Assembly: GCA_028753945.1 (NCBI GenBank)
Contig: JAPNXP010000002.1
Coordinates: 9,176,001-9,240,000 of the forward strand
DNA from: Hexactinellida sp. DTS-2022
Taxonomy: Eukaryota; Porifera; Hexactinellida
Reading direction: 5' to 3'
Length of the DNA stretch: 64,000 bases
Positions 46,895-58,309 of this stretch are shown here, in pieces (within the stretch, counting starts at the first letter, position 1; every line of letters begins with the position of its first letter). The notes beneath the pieces are model-generated. The model was not told the origin of the DNA. It worked only from the letters and a program-made list of their open reading frames with translations, and ran no database searches. The position numbers and the translations under genes are program-made.

Positions 46895-47001
46895 GATGTC
46901 TTCTTAAGTTGTCTCGTTGATCTCCAATCCACATATACTCTAGTTTTCCGCGAAGTTATTGCTACTTTGTAACCTTTTTGACTCTTTCATATAACTAGAT
47001 A
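46895..47001 (+). repeat. 166-bp satellite, portion left of the family-D insertion
   Basis: Contains TTAAGTTGTCTCGTTGATCT, CCAATCCACATATACTCTAG and GTTATTGCTACTTTGTAACC, corresponding to units at 50060-50530. Confidence 0.7.
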
Positions 47002-47181
47002 CAGGTATCCCTCTTTTTACGCGGTAGATGCGTTCCTTGAAAAGCCCGCGTAAACGAAATCGCGTAAAAAAACAGTCTATCCTCATAGTAACACATATTA
47101 AACCAATAGATGCGTTTCCAAATATTATCAACATAGAATAATATTTTAAATACCTAGTGTTTAAACACTGAAACCTCCAAC

Positions 47182-48764
47182 CAGTGATGTGCTCCGTTAC
47201 TAGTAACGGAGTAACGGTAACGGTAACGGTAACGGAAAAGTAACGGTAACGGGAGAAAAAAAGTAACGGTAACGGAAAAGGTAACGGTAACGGAAGAAAA
47301 ATGTAACGGTAACGGAAAAAAAGTAACGGTAACGGTAGAAAAAAAGTAACGCTAACGGAAAAAAGTAACGGTAACGGAAGTAAAGTAACGGTGACGGAAA
47401 AAAGTAACGGTAAAGGAAGAAAAGAAGTGACGGTAACGGGAGAAAAAAGGGTAAGGAAAATCATTTACATTTATCTTTACTCAGTCACTCTCACCATTCC
47501 ATTACCGTTGCTCTCTTACCGTTCCAATGATAAACTTTTCCATTACCGCTACTCCATTATTCCATTATTTCCTTTATTCCGTTACTCCGTTACTGCGTTA
47601 CTCCGTTTCTTCGTTATTCCGTTTCTTCGTTATTCCGTTACTCCGTTATTCCGTTATTCCGTTACTCCGTTATTCCGTTATTCCGTTATTCCGTTATTCC
47701 GTTATTCCGTTATTCCGTCACTCTGTTATTCCGTTATTCCGTTATTCCGTTATTCCGTTATTCCGTTACTTTTAATTAATTACTGTTATATTTAAGGTTC
47801 AGGTATACTCTACAAAATCCCAAAATTTCGATAAAATCCCAAATATTGTAAATCTCGTTTTTATTGCATTTTCGGATTGTATTGACACCAATGTGTACTC
47901 TCAAGAGATTTCTAAGAGAAATTCCTATTATTCTTCCAGTTTGACACACTTTGGTCACCTCAATCTAGGTATTATTGATGTAAATTATTTTTTCAAAAGC
48001 CTCTATCTCAAAACCAACATTTTCAGTATTGGGTAATAGGTCATTTTGTCAATTTTGGTCGTGGAATTAAAAGCTCAACGGTTTCGGATAGATCTCGTGA
48101 AGATAAAACTAATGAGTGCAGAGATTTATTCTATTATGGATAGTTCATGTGCTTTTTGGATTTTGGATCAGGAAAATCTTCATTTGAAAGTCGACATCAC
48201 ATAAAAGTATTTGAAATCCAGAAAAATCCAGATATTCACAATTCCTGCACTCATTAGTTTTATTACATCCAGCTAAACACATTCAATCAATAATATTATT
48301 GGTCTTGTAAATCTTTGCTGATTGATCTTCTACCCAATAGTGGTAAAATTAAAAATATATTTTTCCTCTCTTAGTATATATGCCAATATTATTGTATTTT
48401 TGGCATCCTGAAGAAGAAGTATATACGCTGTAAAAAATTGAGTTAATACTTTTGGTAGAAGTGCTCTAGAGTATACCTGAACCTTAATTACATTACCGCA
48501 CTGTTACATCGTTATCTTTAGTCCCTTCTTCGTTACTTTTAATCAGTTACCGTCCGTTACATTAAGCTAACCTTAACTGATTAAATGTAACGGCTTAACG
48601 GTAACGGAAGGAATGAAGTAATCATAAGGGGGGGGGGGAAGTAACGGTAACAGAAGAGTTAAAGTTACGGTAACGGAAGAAATAAAGTAACGGTAACGGA
48701 GGAATTAAAGTAACGGTAACGGAGTAACGGAGTAACGGAAGATTAGTAACGGAGCACATCACTG
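47182..48764. mobile_element. hAT-type MITE built from TAACGG repeats
   Basis: The tips CAGTGATGTGCTCCGTTACT are the same at both ends (inverted). An exact 8-bp TSD, CCTCCAAC, lies at 47174-47181 and 48765-48772. Both arms consist of GTAACGGTAACGGAAAAA-like units; 47575-47768 is a TTCCGTTA array in the opposite sense. A family-F element is nested at 47796-48483. The long frames here are repeat artefacts. Confidence 0.88.
47796..48483. mobile_element. Family-F TTAA element, complete copy (688 bp)
   Basis: The tips GGTTCAGGTATACTCTA and TAGAGTATACCTGAACC have TTAA at 47792-47795 and 48484-48487. No coding capacity. It is the innermost layer of the nest. Confidence 0.87.
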
Positions 48765-48816
48765 CCTCCAACATCCGAACCTCTCAGATAACCAAGGTTT
48801 TCCGTGTGTATGTTAA

Positions 48817-49536
48817 GGTTAAATTACCCCACGGGAATGAAATCTCTTGTATTAATCTGTAATTGTTAGAAATAGATCAAGGTACGATACAAAGCAATAA
48901 ACAAAAAAGAAAATGTCTCAATATATTATACTTTTTATTTTTTGTCGGTTTCAATATTTGGCTAATACAAATCTCCCATAGGGCGAAAACAAAAAGTGGT
49001 GGTCGATATTATAGTGTAATTTGGCAATGCGGCCATCAATGTTTGTTATCAGAATCAATATTGAAAGATTATAAGCGTACGGAGTTGGTAGTCGGTTTAC
49101 ATTTTTGAATTATGACTCTGAAATTATTTTTCAAACATTTTATCAAATATCTCATAAAAAACATGACCTTTTTAATGATTTCTTTAGTTCAAAAGGTCGC
49201 AACTTTTTTTATTTAGGTCAAATCAAAATTCTAAACCAGTCACCTACAGCATATAACGATGATCTATGTGATATATCGCACATAATATGTCTTTAGCTAA
49301 TAATGATCTTGAGATCGACACACTTATCAGGTGGAGTCTGAAGAAATCCCCCTATGGGACTTTTGTATTACCATAAAACTGCACGCCCCATAAAATCGAA
49401 TTTATTCAAAATAATTCGATTTCGTTTTCAGTTTCGATATAGCTATAATGTCTTCTATTATATATGTGAAAATTAAACATCTTACTTCAAAACGAAATTT
49501 ATGTGTTTTTTTACATGAATCTGCCGTAATTTAACC
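48817..49536 (+). mobile_element. Family-B TTAA element, copy 3 (720 bp)
   Basis: TTAA at 48813-48816 and 49537-49540. Same length as copies 1 and 2, and almost identical to copy 2. The clearest difference is three adjacent T-to-A changes at the inner GGGCGATTTC block, which reads GGGCGAAAAC here. Confidence 0.9.
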
Positions 49537-50059
49537 TTAATCCCATGGGAATTCCCATGAGATTTCCAATATGGGATTGGAATGTAAATTTTTTAAACCT
49601 ATGGGAATCCTGATATAAACCAACTTGTGAGAATACTTGGGAATTCCCTTAGAAATGGTATTGTGTTGTGAAGGGAATTAAAATTCCCTTCACACCGCAA
49701 CCCTACACCTTCGGATACCTCCCACAACCGGGTATCTTTAGTGTGTTTAGTGAAGCAAATATGTATTCACTTGACCAATAATATATTTGGATGAACTTAC
49801 TATATGACAAATACATATCCCTAACTATCTACTATCCATAAATCATCATTTTTTGTTTTTTTGGAATGTAGAACCGCTTTGTTACAACTAAATATTATAT
49901 ATTATCTAAATCTCCATAAAAAAGAGAATTAATTGTATGAAAATAATAGATAAACCGCGTAAAACGAGTTGAGGATCGCGTAAAAAAGTTTTGGTCATAA
50001 AAAGTTGTCCCGCGTAAAACGAAAACGCGTAAAAAAACCGCGTAAACGAGGTATTACTG

Positions 50060-50530
50060 TACTGTGTTCCACTCAGTAACTCGGTATATCAATTCTGGTA
50101 AATGTTGTTCTTATTACACAAAGATTTATAGTAGGTTGTCTGGTTGGTCTCGAATCTACATATACCGTAATTTTCTCTAAATTTTCTGCTACTTTGTTGA
50201 GATGTTCGACTGTTTCATTTATCTTCAGACTGTGTTCCACTGAGTAACTCGGTATATCAATTGTGATAAATGTTTTTCGTAAATACGAGGATATATTTTA
50301 AGTTGTCTCAATGGTCTCCAATCCACTTATACCCTAGTTTTCCCTGAAGTTATCGCTACTTGGTAACATTTTCAACTGTTTCATATATCTACAGCCTGTG
50401 TTCCACTTAGTAAATCGGTATATCAATGTGGTAATGTTGTTCTTATTATACGAGGATTTTTTGAAAGTTGTCTCGTTGTTCTCATTTGAGCTTCGTTATT
50501 AGGATGGTTGTGTTGATCTGCTCTTGTAGA
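50060..50530 (+). repeat. 166-bp satellite, main block
   Basis: CTGTGTTCCACT..GTAA.TCGGTATATCAAT units begin at 50062, 50230 and 50396, a period of 166-168 bp, with a partial unit after. Confidence 0.8.
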
Positions 50531-52118
50531 TATGATAATCCATTCAGAGTGTTTAGTGCTTCACCACAACTTCGGCTATTTTAGCATCTCCAAAAAATAC
50601 GACCGTGCCGACCTCTCCTGTTTGCATGATATCGAAAAACCTTCATATTTCAGGGAACGACCTACTCGAGTTGTAGAGATTAACTCCATAAATATTTATA
50701 ATACATATCAAATAAGTAGTCATTTACTAACTATTCAAACGATTTGTATTTGTAATTACACGTCAACAACGGATTCACTTAAATAATCTAGAATGATTCT
50801 TCGTCAGTTTCAAAACCTGTAATGAATAACTAATGCATCCAAAGAATAAGTAGGCGAAATGACACTAATCTGATAATAGTAGGCCAAATGGGAGTAGGCA
50901 AAGTGGGAGTAGGTGAGATGGGAATATCCCATTCACTGGATCCTCCGATTAATATACTCAGGAAATGTATTGAGTAGTTGACCCAGCCCTTAAGTAAAAT
51001 CATTGCGAGCGAAATGCTTGGTTTAGACTGGAAATTGCATGCAAATATGAAGAATTAATGAGACAGTATTTCCGAGCTGGGACTTTGCTAAGCACGAAGA
51101 AAGAAACCCCGATGTATAAGCCCGATGAGCTTTTTCCGCTACAAATTAAAGGTTTTTGGTAGAATTTCTTTTACAAACCCAAAGTACAACCTAAATTATA
51201 TAATTGAAAGTGATTTAACAATAGCTTTTAAATGCTTTCCAATTTAGGATTTGGAGGTATCTTAATTAAGGGTGCTCTGTACTGATATTTTGACACCCGA
51301 CGACCTAATGTTTTTATTGCGTTTTTGGATAGTACTAATATATCTAAGATATCCCTGAAAATATTAGAGTTCTACTATGTATATATCCTTAGTTATGAAC
51401 TAGACAATCTCAATATAGGCCTAATCCATACTAGCCAAAGAATTAAAAAAAATTTTTATGTTAGTTTTTAGCCCGAAACATGTCAATTAAAAAATAGACC
51501 TGAGTCAATACTCAATGTTTTAAAAGATCTCGAAATATGCTTTTTCTTTAATCTACTCTATGTTATTGTCATTTTTGTGAAATTGGTCAAAGAAAACCAC
51601 TATTTTTCATTAAAAGTATACTAATTCAATTTTTTTGTATTATAATGCCTAAACTCAGGTCTTTTAAAACATGCGCCGTCCTTATACTGAGCATTTTAAA
51701 AAAAAGTTTGACTTTCTAGAATAAAAACTCTATTTTTTAGATTTTGCTGCCCAAAGTGTCTTTTTGGAAAATTTTTGGAATTTAGAAATGACGTAATAGC
51801 ATCGTTTTTTCTGCTAAATAATTAAAATAAAGACTGTTACTGTGAAGAAATAGTGTTCTAATAATATGTTCAAATTTTTCAAAAAGATTCAACAATTTTG
51901 AAAAATTTCCATATTTGGGAGATTACGTCATATTTTATTAAAAAACACCATCCCTATTGAAAATTAAGAAAAAAAATCATAGAAGACAATCTCTACATCA
52001 TCTAGAGTATTCCTAGTAGTAAATTATGCGATTCTGAGATTCACCGTATTTGCCCGAATATCAATACAGCAATACCTTAAAATACTAATCTACAGTTGAT
52101 AATTTCTTCTATAAAAAT
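50531..52118. other. No recognisable gene
   Basis: AT-rich sequence. The 84-codon frame at 50532-50786 has no motif. Short blocks around 51780-51930 (AGCATCGTTTTTTCTGC, GAAGAAATAGT) recur at 56350-56480, so part is a dispersed repeat. Confidence 0.45.
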
Positions 52119-52120
52119 TA

Positions 52121-52374
52121 CAGTAGAACCATTGAAAATATTTGTTTTGTAGAACCTTAAAGTGGATTCATTAGAAATGCTGTATATTTTTATAAGTTTT
52201 ATAGAGGTGATTTTCTATAGGGATAATAACTCATTGAAAATTAAAGTCCCCCATTCCCCACTTCCCCTCTAATAGAGGTTCATTTGTATGAAAATTCACG
52301 AATATGGACCAAAATTTCCCCGCTTATAGAGGTTTCCTATTTATAGAGACCCCACTTATAGATGCCGCACTATT
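52121..52374 (-). mobile_element. Family-M MITE, copy 2 (inverted, diverged)
   Basis: Its right end, reverse complemented, matches the left arm of 42796-43294: TATAAGTGGGGTCTCTATAA, CATACAAATGAACCTCTAT, GGGGAAGTGGGGAATGGGGG. The left edge, CAGTAGAACC after TA (52119-52120), is tentative. Confidence 0.55.
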
Positions 52375-52921
52375 ATATTGCAAAAACCGCACATTGGAAA
52401 ATATGCAAACTGATTATACATCATATATTAGCTAATCTTTGGAATAGATTTGATGAATATATAGCCGCTGAGAGAGGCAAGGTATACATAAAAAAGAAAC
52501 TTACAAAGGTGACTTTGAATGAGCATGAAATAAGTTTTCGAAGAGAAGCGACGCTCATTTTGTCTTAATCCTCTGATTTGAATACCATCCCTGAACTAAT
52601 AAAGACTTTGAGAGAAAATACTTGTCGGTTTTGGTCATCCCAACTGCTCCCCACACTGCTTCTTTGTTTGCTGTGACATATTCTTTAAAATCGTTGCAAC
52701 CTAAAACGGTTAACCCACTGTTCCAGGTAAAAACTACACAAACAGCTTCATTAGTAGTGGACTTAAATCGTTCCAGTGTTGGCTAGAATCTCTCTAGCAT
52801 TTCCTCTAGTCATAAGTGGCATATAGACAAAAGATTTGGATTTGAGAACAAGTATGAGAAGTAGAGGAAAGATGAAGGGGAAAGCATTATGTACTCGTTG
52901 GGCAAAGCCTAATGTACTCAT

Positions 52922-52981
52922 TAAAGGTGTTTGTGGTAATGTAAAGGTGTTTGTGGTTATGTAAAGGTGTTTGTGGTCATG
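52922..52981 (+). repeat. Three-copy 20-bp tandem repeat
   Basis: AAAGGTGTTTGTGGT.ATGT occurs three times in direct succession. Confidence 0.8.
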
Positions 52982-53000
52982 GGCATGCTGAGTATTATGA

Positions 53001-53058
53001 ACATGCTCTCAGTACCTAATGAGCATGCTCTCAGTGCCTGTTGAGTATGCTCTCAGTA
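53001..53058 (+). repeat. Short tandem repeat at the hAT insertion site
   Basis: GAGCATGCTCTCAGTACCTA-like units of about 22 bp occur here and continue at 56291-56325 beyond the hAT element, which was inserted into the array. Confidence 0.75.
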
Positions 53059-53227
53059 CAGGGCCGTAGCCACCAAATTCAAAGTGGTCCGGTTAGCCCA
53101 GGCTGGATACAGTCCCAACAGGACAATGTGATCATATTGGAATGTCACTACCTACACATCACTGATATCTAGTTAGTGACATTCCAACATTCAGTATATA
53201 GATCATTTTCAATAAATATTCGAGAAT

Positions 53228-55546
53228 TTAAAACATAGCAAATGTGCTTCTTCTTGTTTCATTCTTCTTGATGTAGTCATTGGCAATACACTTCAGGTCA
53301 AGTTTGTCACACCTGTCTTGGTGATAGTGCAGGATCATGAGATGGTTCAGCCTTGCCTGGGTCATTGTGTTCCTTAAGTATGATTTGATACGACGGAGTG
53401 CACTGAACGACCTCTCAGAAGTAGCATTAGTTGCTGGCAGAATTATCAATAGTTGAAACAATTTGCACACTGCATCCATCAAAACACGCTGGCTAGCAGT
53501 CAGGGTTGACAGTACTGTCTGGATGCTAGCGATTGATGGCACTACCTCTTCGTCCGAAGATGAAATATAGAGTTCTTTGAGAACTAAAAGCTGTGCTGCC
53601 AAGTTATCTCTATTGAAGTCATTATAGAAAAAATTGCAGACTTCATTCAGTTCCTCATCGAAGCATTTCCCACCACAAGCCTTGAAAATAAGCTGTTCCA
53701 CTTTAGAGAAGGTAATAAAACCTTTCTGGTTGAATCTGCTACGAATACTATTCACAGCAAGATCAATAGCTTCGGAATACACCGAGTGATATTCATCTTT
53801 AGCGGTTAAAGCATGCTCAGTTGCAGTTGGAGCAGTGTCTTGATCAAATCGCTTTGGTTTCTTTCTACTCCTTGTTAGATGAGCTTCATCCACGTCCAGC
53901 TTATCCCTTGTTTGATCAACCTTTTTCCAAAATAAATCAAAGTTTCCCTCTAGCTGCAAACTTTCAAGGGTGTTTACTGTTAGCATCGCCACTCCATTCC
54001 CTTCAACACTAGACATCCTGGGTTGCTGCAAAGTCTGGCTAAGCTTGTCAGTGTGGCGTAAGATCATTTCCGATAGGATAAGACAGAACAGGAACTTGAA
54101 ACACTGCATTTGACTCTTCATTCCCTGAATTCTGGCCTTCATCTCGGTATCGGATGTTGCACGAATCGCAGTCTCCCACAACAGCTGGATATTGTCATAG
54201 TTTACAACTATGCTAGCAAGAGAATCAGCACGGACCGTCCATCTAGTAGGGCACATGGTTCGCAGGCTGGGAGCATCACTATCAATCTCCATCTTCAGTT
54301 CACGTAGCATGGCCTCTCGCTTAGGAGAAAACTTAATTAACTTCACTAATTCGAAACAAGTGTCTAGACAGTCCCTCATTGGCCGACACCTCTTGATGGT
54401 GTCGCTAACAGCAAGGTTGAGGGCGTGTCCGTAACAGTGCGTGAACAATGCACGGGGTTCCATTTCATTGATTTTTGCTGCAACACCAGCTTTTGCACCA
54501 GTCATGGTGCTACACCCGTCATAGCATTGGCCCCGGAGCCTTGACAGAGGAATCTGGAACCTGAGAAAGACATCCATTATTGCATCCACGATACTCTGCG
54601 CATTTATTGCAGAGAGATAATACAATCCCAGGAACTCTTCAGATACTATAAAATCATCATCTATGCATCTTATGACTATGGTCAGCTGTTCCTTGTTAGA
54701 CATATCTGTAGCCTCATCTACCATAAGAGCAAGGAATGGTGAAGTGTGAATGTCTTCGAGGATCCTTCTTAGCACATGATGAGACATCAATTCGAGCATC
54801 TCGTTCTGATTCTCCGGTGAAATATGCTTGCGGGCACTCTTATTTAGCCAGTGGAGAACTTGGGGATTGTTTTCAGCTCTTAAACGAAGCAGCTGGATCA
54901 AGTTTGATGATTCGTCACTTCTGTCACCTCGTAAGGCTAGACCTTGCCTGGCCAGATAGCGAACACTAGACAAAATCAATCGTAACATATCCCTTGCGTG
55001 CTCTTTCTCCGCTCGATGTGCACTACTCAGCTCTTCTCCAATATCCTTTGTGTTATTTGGCAACGTAACAACAACTTGGACTGCTTCACCATGAGATTTT
55101 GAGAGTAGGTGCTTCTTGAAACTAGCAGTGGCATCTTTCCAGTTGGAGAAACCATTCTTCACCTGAAATAGCGTTATAAATATTCGATAACTGAATTTAG
55201 TGAAATTAATGTTCTCGTATCGCCCTCCCTTGACATAAAAAATGGTTTGTCTAGTGAGCAATTGCCATTAAATATACCCCAAATAAATACTTACAAAGGC
55301 ATTATTTAAGTTTTTGCTTGTTTTCATCAACTTCAATTTGAGAGCTGTGATGCAAATGTGACAGTAGACAACATCTAGACCTTCATCATAGTGCAGGAAA
55401 GGCCAAGTTACAAACCATTGACTCTGCGCGGAGCACGTCACCGCTTTCGACACCCCGAAAGATCGTTTGGGAAACACAAAGTCTTTTGGATGAAGGGGCG
55501 CATTAGGAAGATTTGGAAGAGACTCATCCAAAATAATACTAGCCAT
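53228..55546 (-). CDS. hAT transposase, 728 aa, two exons
   Basis: Exon 1 is 55546-55295 and exon 2 is 55162-53228. The 132-nt intron begins GTAAGT and ends TTTCAG, and the join NNAF|VKNGFSNWKD is in frame. Domains: N-terminal TTF-type finger split by the intron (VYCHICI in exon 1, HLLSKSHGEA in exon 2); DUF4371-like region with Asp233 in LMVDEATDMS and Asp299 in GQCYDGCSTM; HCYGHALNLAV block; and C-terminal dimerisation region with Glu667 in TSERSFSALRRIKSYLRN. All catalytic positions are present and there is no stop. Related to, but clearly distinct from, the gene at 28346-30658. A nuclear cut-and-paste enzyme by family. Confidence 0.9.
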
Positions 55547-55634
55547 TTGAATTCTAAAAAGGTGGGCACAATTCTATATTAAAAAAGTATGACTCAAGCC
55601 AGGGGTATAACTCTAAGTCAATGAATCAATTACT

Positions 55635-56213
55635 CTGGTCAACCTGACTGAGTGGTCAGGTTTATCTGGTCAACCTGACTGAGTGGTCAGGTTTATCTGG
55701 TCAACTTGACCGAGTGGTCAGGTTTACCTGGTCAACCTGACTGAGTGGTCAGGTTTATCTGGTCAACCTGACCGAGTGGTCAGGTTTACCTGGTCAACCT
55801 GACTGAGTGGTCAGGTTTATCTGGTCAACCTGACCGAGTGGTCAGGTTTATCTGGTCAACCTGACCGAGTGGTCAGGTTTACCTGGTCAACCTGACTGAG
55901 TGGTCAGGTTTATCTGGTCAACCTGACCGAGTGGTCAGGTTTATCTGGTCAACCTGACCGAGTGGTCAGGTTTATCTGGTCAACCTGACCGAGTGGTCAG
56001 GTTTACCTGGTCAACCTGACTGAGTGGTCAGGTTTATCTGGTCAACCTGACCGAGTGGTCAGGTTTATCTGGTCAACCTGACCGAGTGGTCAGGTTTACC
56101 TGGTCAACCTGACCGAGTGGTCAGGTTTATCTGGTCAACCTGACCGAGTGGTCAGGTTTACCTGGTCAACCTGACCGAGTGGTCAGGTTTATCTGGTCAA
56201 CCTGACCGAGTGG
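55635..56213. repeat. 31-bp minisatellite, 18 full units plus one partial
   Basis: The unit starts CTGGTCAACCTGAC(C/T)GAG and continues TGGTCAGGTTTA(T/C). Within each unit CCTGAC and GTCAGG can pair. Units differ mainly at the two C/T positions. The sequence resembles the adjacent subterminal region of the hAT, AACCTGACCAACCTGACCAG, from which it probably expanded. It lies about 90 bp upstream of the transposase ATG. Confidence 0.92.
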
Positions 56214-56499
56214 TGACATATTGGGAAAATTCATCAGCCAAAAGTGGTCAGGTTGAAACCTGACCAACCTGACCAGTGGCTACGGCCCTGCAGTACCTAT
56301 TGAGCATGCTCTCAGTACTTTTCACTATAAGTAATAAATATATAAAAATGAAGTATTAGCATCGTTTCTTCTGCAAAATATATATAATATAAATTATTAC
56401 AGAGAAGAAATAGTCTCATAATATAATGTTCAAAAATTCAAAAAGATTCAACGGTTTTTGAAAAATTGCTTTGCCCATATAAGGAATTCGACGTCATAC

Positions 56500-58300
56500 A
56501 TAATCTTAGCCAGACCTACTGTACTACGACAAACAATATACTAAGTGACCTTCTCTCCCTCCCCCTGGCCGGTTGTGCCTTTTGAAGTGTGGGTCTATAT
56601 TAGTGAAATAAACATAATTTGAGTCAAATCAGGTGAAATACAACACACTATACTAAGTGGACAGTCTCCCCCTCCCCTGGCCGGTTGTGCATGTTGAAGT
56701 GTGGGTCTATATTGGAGAAATAAACTTAAGGCGTGACCTTCGTCATATAAGGCCATACTACTGAGTAGATTTTTCTGGACCATGGATTACTTAAAGTTCA
56801 TTGATTATTAGCTGACATATCTTTATCTCAATAGATAGTAATGACAGACCTGAGAAATGCATTATAATTATATAGGAAGTTAGGAACAAGATATCAAGGC
56901 ATACTAACACCCTTTAGAATTGTGATATATCACCATTTGATGACGTAATCGCTATTTTTCGTGGGAATTATCGTGTTTTTATAGCCTGCTTTTAACATAG
57001 TTAAACGCGATATAAATATTCAAAATTGGAACTTGAGGATGTCCATAACTAGTTGAATGAAATATTTCGAAATGATAAATGGAATGTTGACACATTCCTC
57101 GGTTACCAGGGAAATGCATATTTCTTAAAATGAGCCATAACATAAAAACTATCTATTTTATGTTAACTATGCTAGTACTGATCTATCCGAAATTGGTAAC
57201 TTCCTATTCATTGATAATACATTTTCTAGGCCTAACTTCAATATTTTTTGAGATAATGAGATTATTAGCACTTAATTCTTTTTATGGTAATAATCTCATT
57301 ATCTCAAAAAATATTGAACTAGCATAGTTAACATAAAATAGATAGTTTTTATGTTATGGCTCATTTTAAGAAATATTCATTTCCCTGGTAACCGAGGAAT
57401 GTGTCAACATTCCATTTATCATTTGATATATTTCATTCAACTAGTTATGGACATCCTCAAGTTCCAATTTTGAACATTTATATCGCGTTGAACTATGTTA
57501 ATTTGAGTCAAACCAAATGTACTAAGACAAACAATAAACTAAGATGACAGTCACTCCCTCGCCCTGGCCGAAAGCGTATTTTGAAGTGTGGGTCTATATT
57601 AGTGCAATAAACATAATACAGATAAACCAAAATGGACTTCGACAAATAATATACTAGGTAGACAGTCTCCCCCTCCCCCTGGCCGCTTGTACATGTTGAA
57701 GTGTGGGTCTATATTGTAGAAATATACATAATCTTAGCCAGACCTAGTGTCTACGACAAACAATATACTAAGTGGACCGTCTCCCCCTCCCCCTCGCCGG
57801 TTGTGCATGTTGAAGTGTGGGTCTATATTGTAAAATATACATAATCTTAGACAGACCCAGTGTATAACGACAAACAATATACCAAGTGACAGTCTCTCCC
57901 TCCCCCTAGCCGGTTGTGCCTGTTGAAGTGTGGGTCTATATTAGCGAAATAAACATAATTTGAGTCAAATCAGGTGAACCACGAATAACAATATACTAAG
58001 TGGACAGTCTCCCCTTCCCCCTGGCCGGTTGTGCATGTTGAAGTGGGGGTCTATATTGTAGAAATATACATAATCTTAGCCAGATCTAGTGCTACCACAA
58101 TATACTAAGTGGACAGTCTCTCTTTCCCCCTGGCCGGTTGTACATGTTGAAGTATGGGTCTATATTGTAGAAACATTCATAATCTTAGCCAGACCTAGTG
58201 TACTACGACAAACAATATACTAAGTGACAGTCTCTCCCTCCCCCTGGCCGGTTGTGCCTGTTGAAGTGTGGGTCTATATTTAGTGAAATAAACATAATTT
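56500..58300 (+). repeat. Satellite family S, unit about 110-118 bp
   Basis: The block TTGAAGTGTGGGTCTATATT recurs near 56583, 56692, 57580, 57694, 57809, 57919, 58037, 58146 and 58260. Each is preceded by CTCCCCCTGGCCGGTTGT-like and ACAATATACTAAGTG-like sequence. The array is split by repeat E (56720-57500). Confidence 0.85.
56720..57500. repeat. Repeat E, uninterrupted copy, containing a large palindrome
   Basis: The left part matches 12511-12828. From about 56998 to 57500 the sequence is an inverted repeat with arms of roughly 180 bp (GATATAAATATTCAAAATTG..., GTTGACACATTCCTCGGTTA and inverse). The loop holds a further inverted pair, TTCAATATTTTTTGAGATAA and its inverse. It is the empty-site reference for the Transib insertion. 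Confidence 0.8.
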
Positions 58301-58309
58301 GAGTTAACG

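Larger units (their letters stand above)
47002..50059 (-). mobile_element. Family-D element with nested hAT-MITE and family-B elements
   Basis: The tips are CAGGTATCCCTCTTTTTACG and (reverse complement) CAGTAATACCTCGTTTACGC. TA flanks at 47000-47001 and 50060-50061. It is inverted relative to the copy at 25109. The element was inserted into the 166-bp satellite and later received a hAT-type MITE (47182-48764) and a family-B element (48817-49536). The copy at 25109-26577 shows the intact target for the latter. Confidence 0.85.
53059..56290 (-). mobile_element. hAT transposon, apparently intact (DUF4371 type), with upstream minisatellite
   Basis: The tips CAGGGCCGTAGCCAC are identical at both ends (inverted). 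The flanks share CAGTA on both sides but a full 8-bp TSD is not exact, because the target is itself repetitive. One transposase gene is on the minus strand and an 18-unit minisatellite lies between it and the right tip. Confidence 0.88.

Noticed and set aside
47560..47770. TTCCGTTA array as telomere-like repeat
   Set aside because: It differs from known telomeric motifs and is part of a MITE with an 8-bp TSD.
47391..47795. 134- and 82-codon frames rich in FRYSVTPLFRYSVIP
   Set aside because: They are translations of the TTCCGTTA array, not genes.
55635..56213. Regular repeats that could be mistaken for a CRISPR array
   Set aside because: Units are contiguous with no unique spacers, inside a eukaryotic hAT element.
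57130..57327. 65-codon frame in the palindrome loop
   Set aside because: It spans the loop of a long inverted repeat; there is no motif and nothing supports expression.
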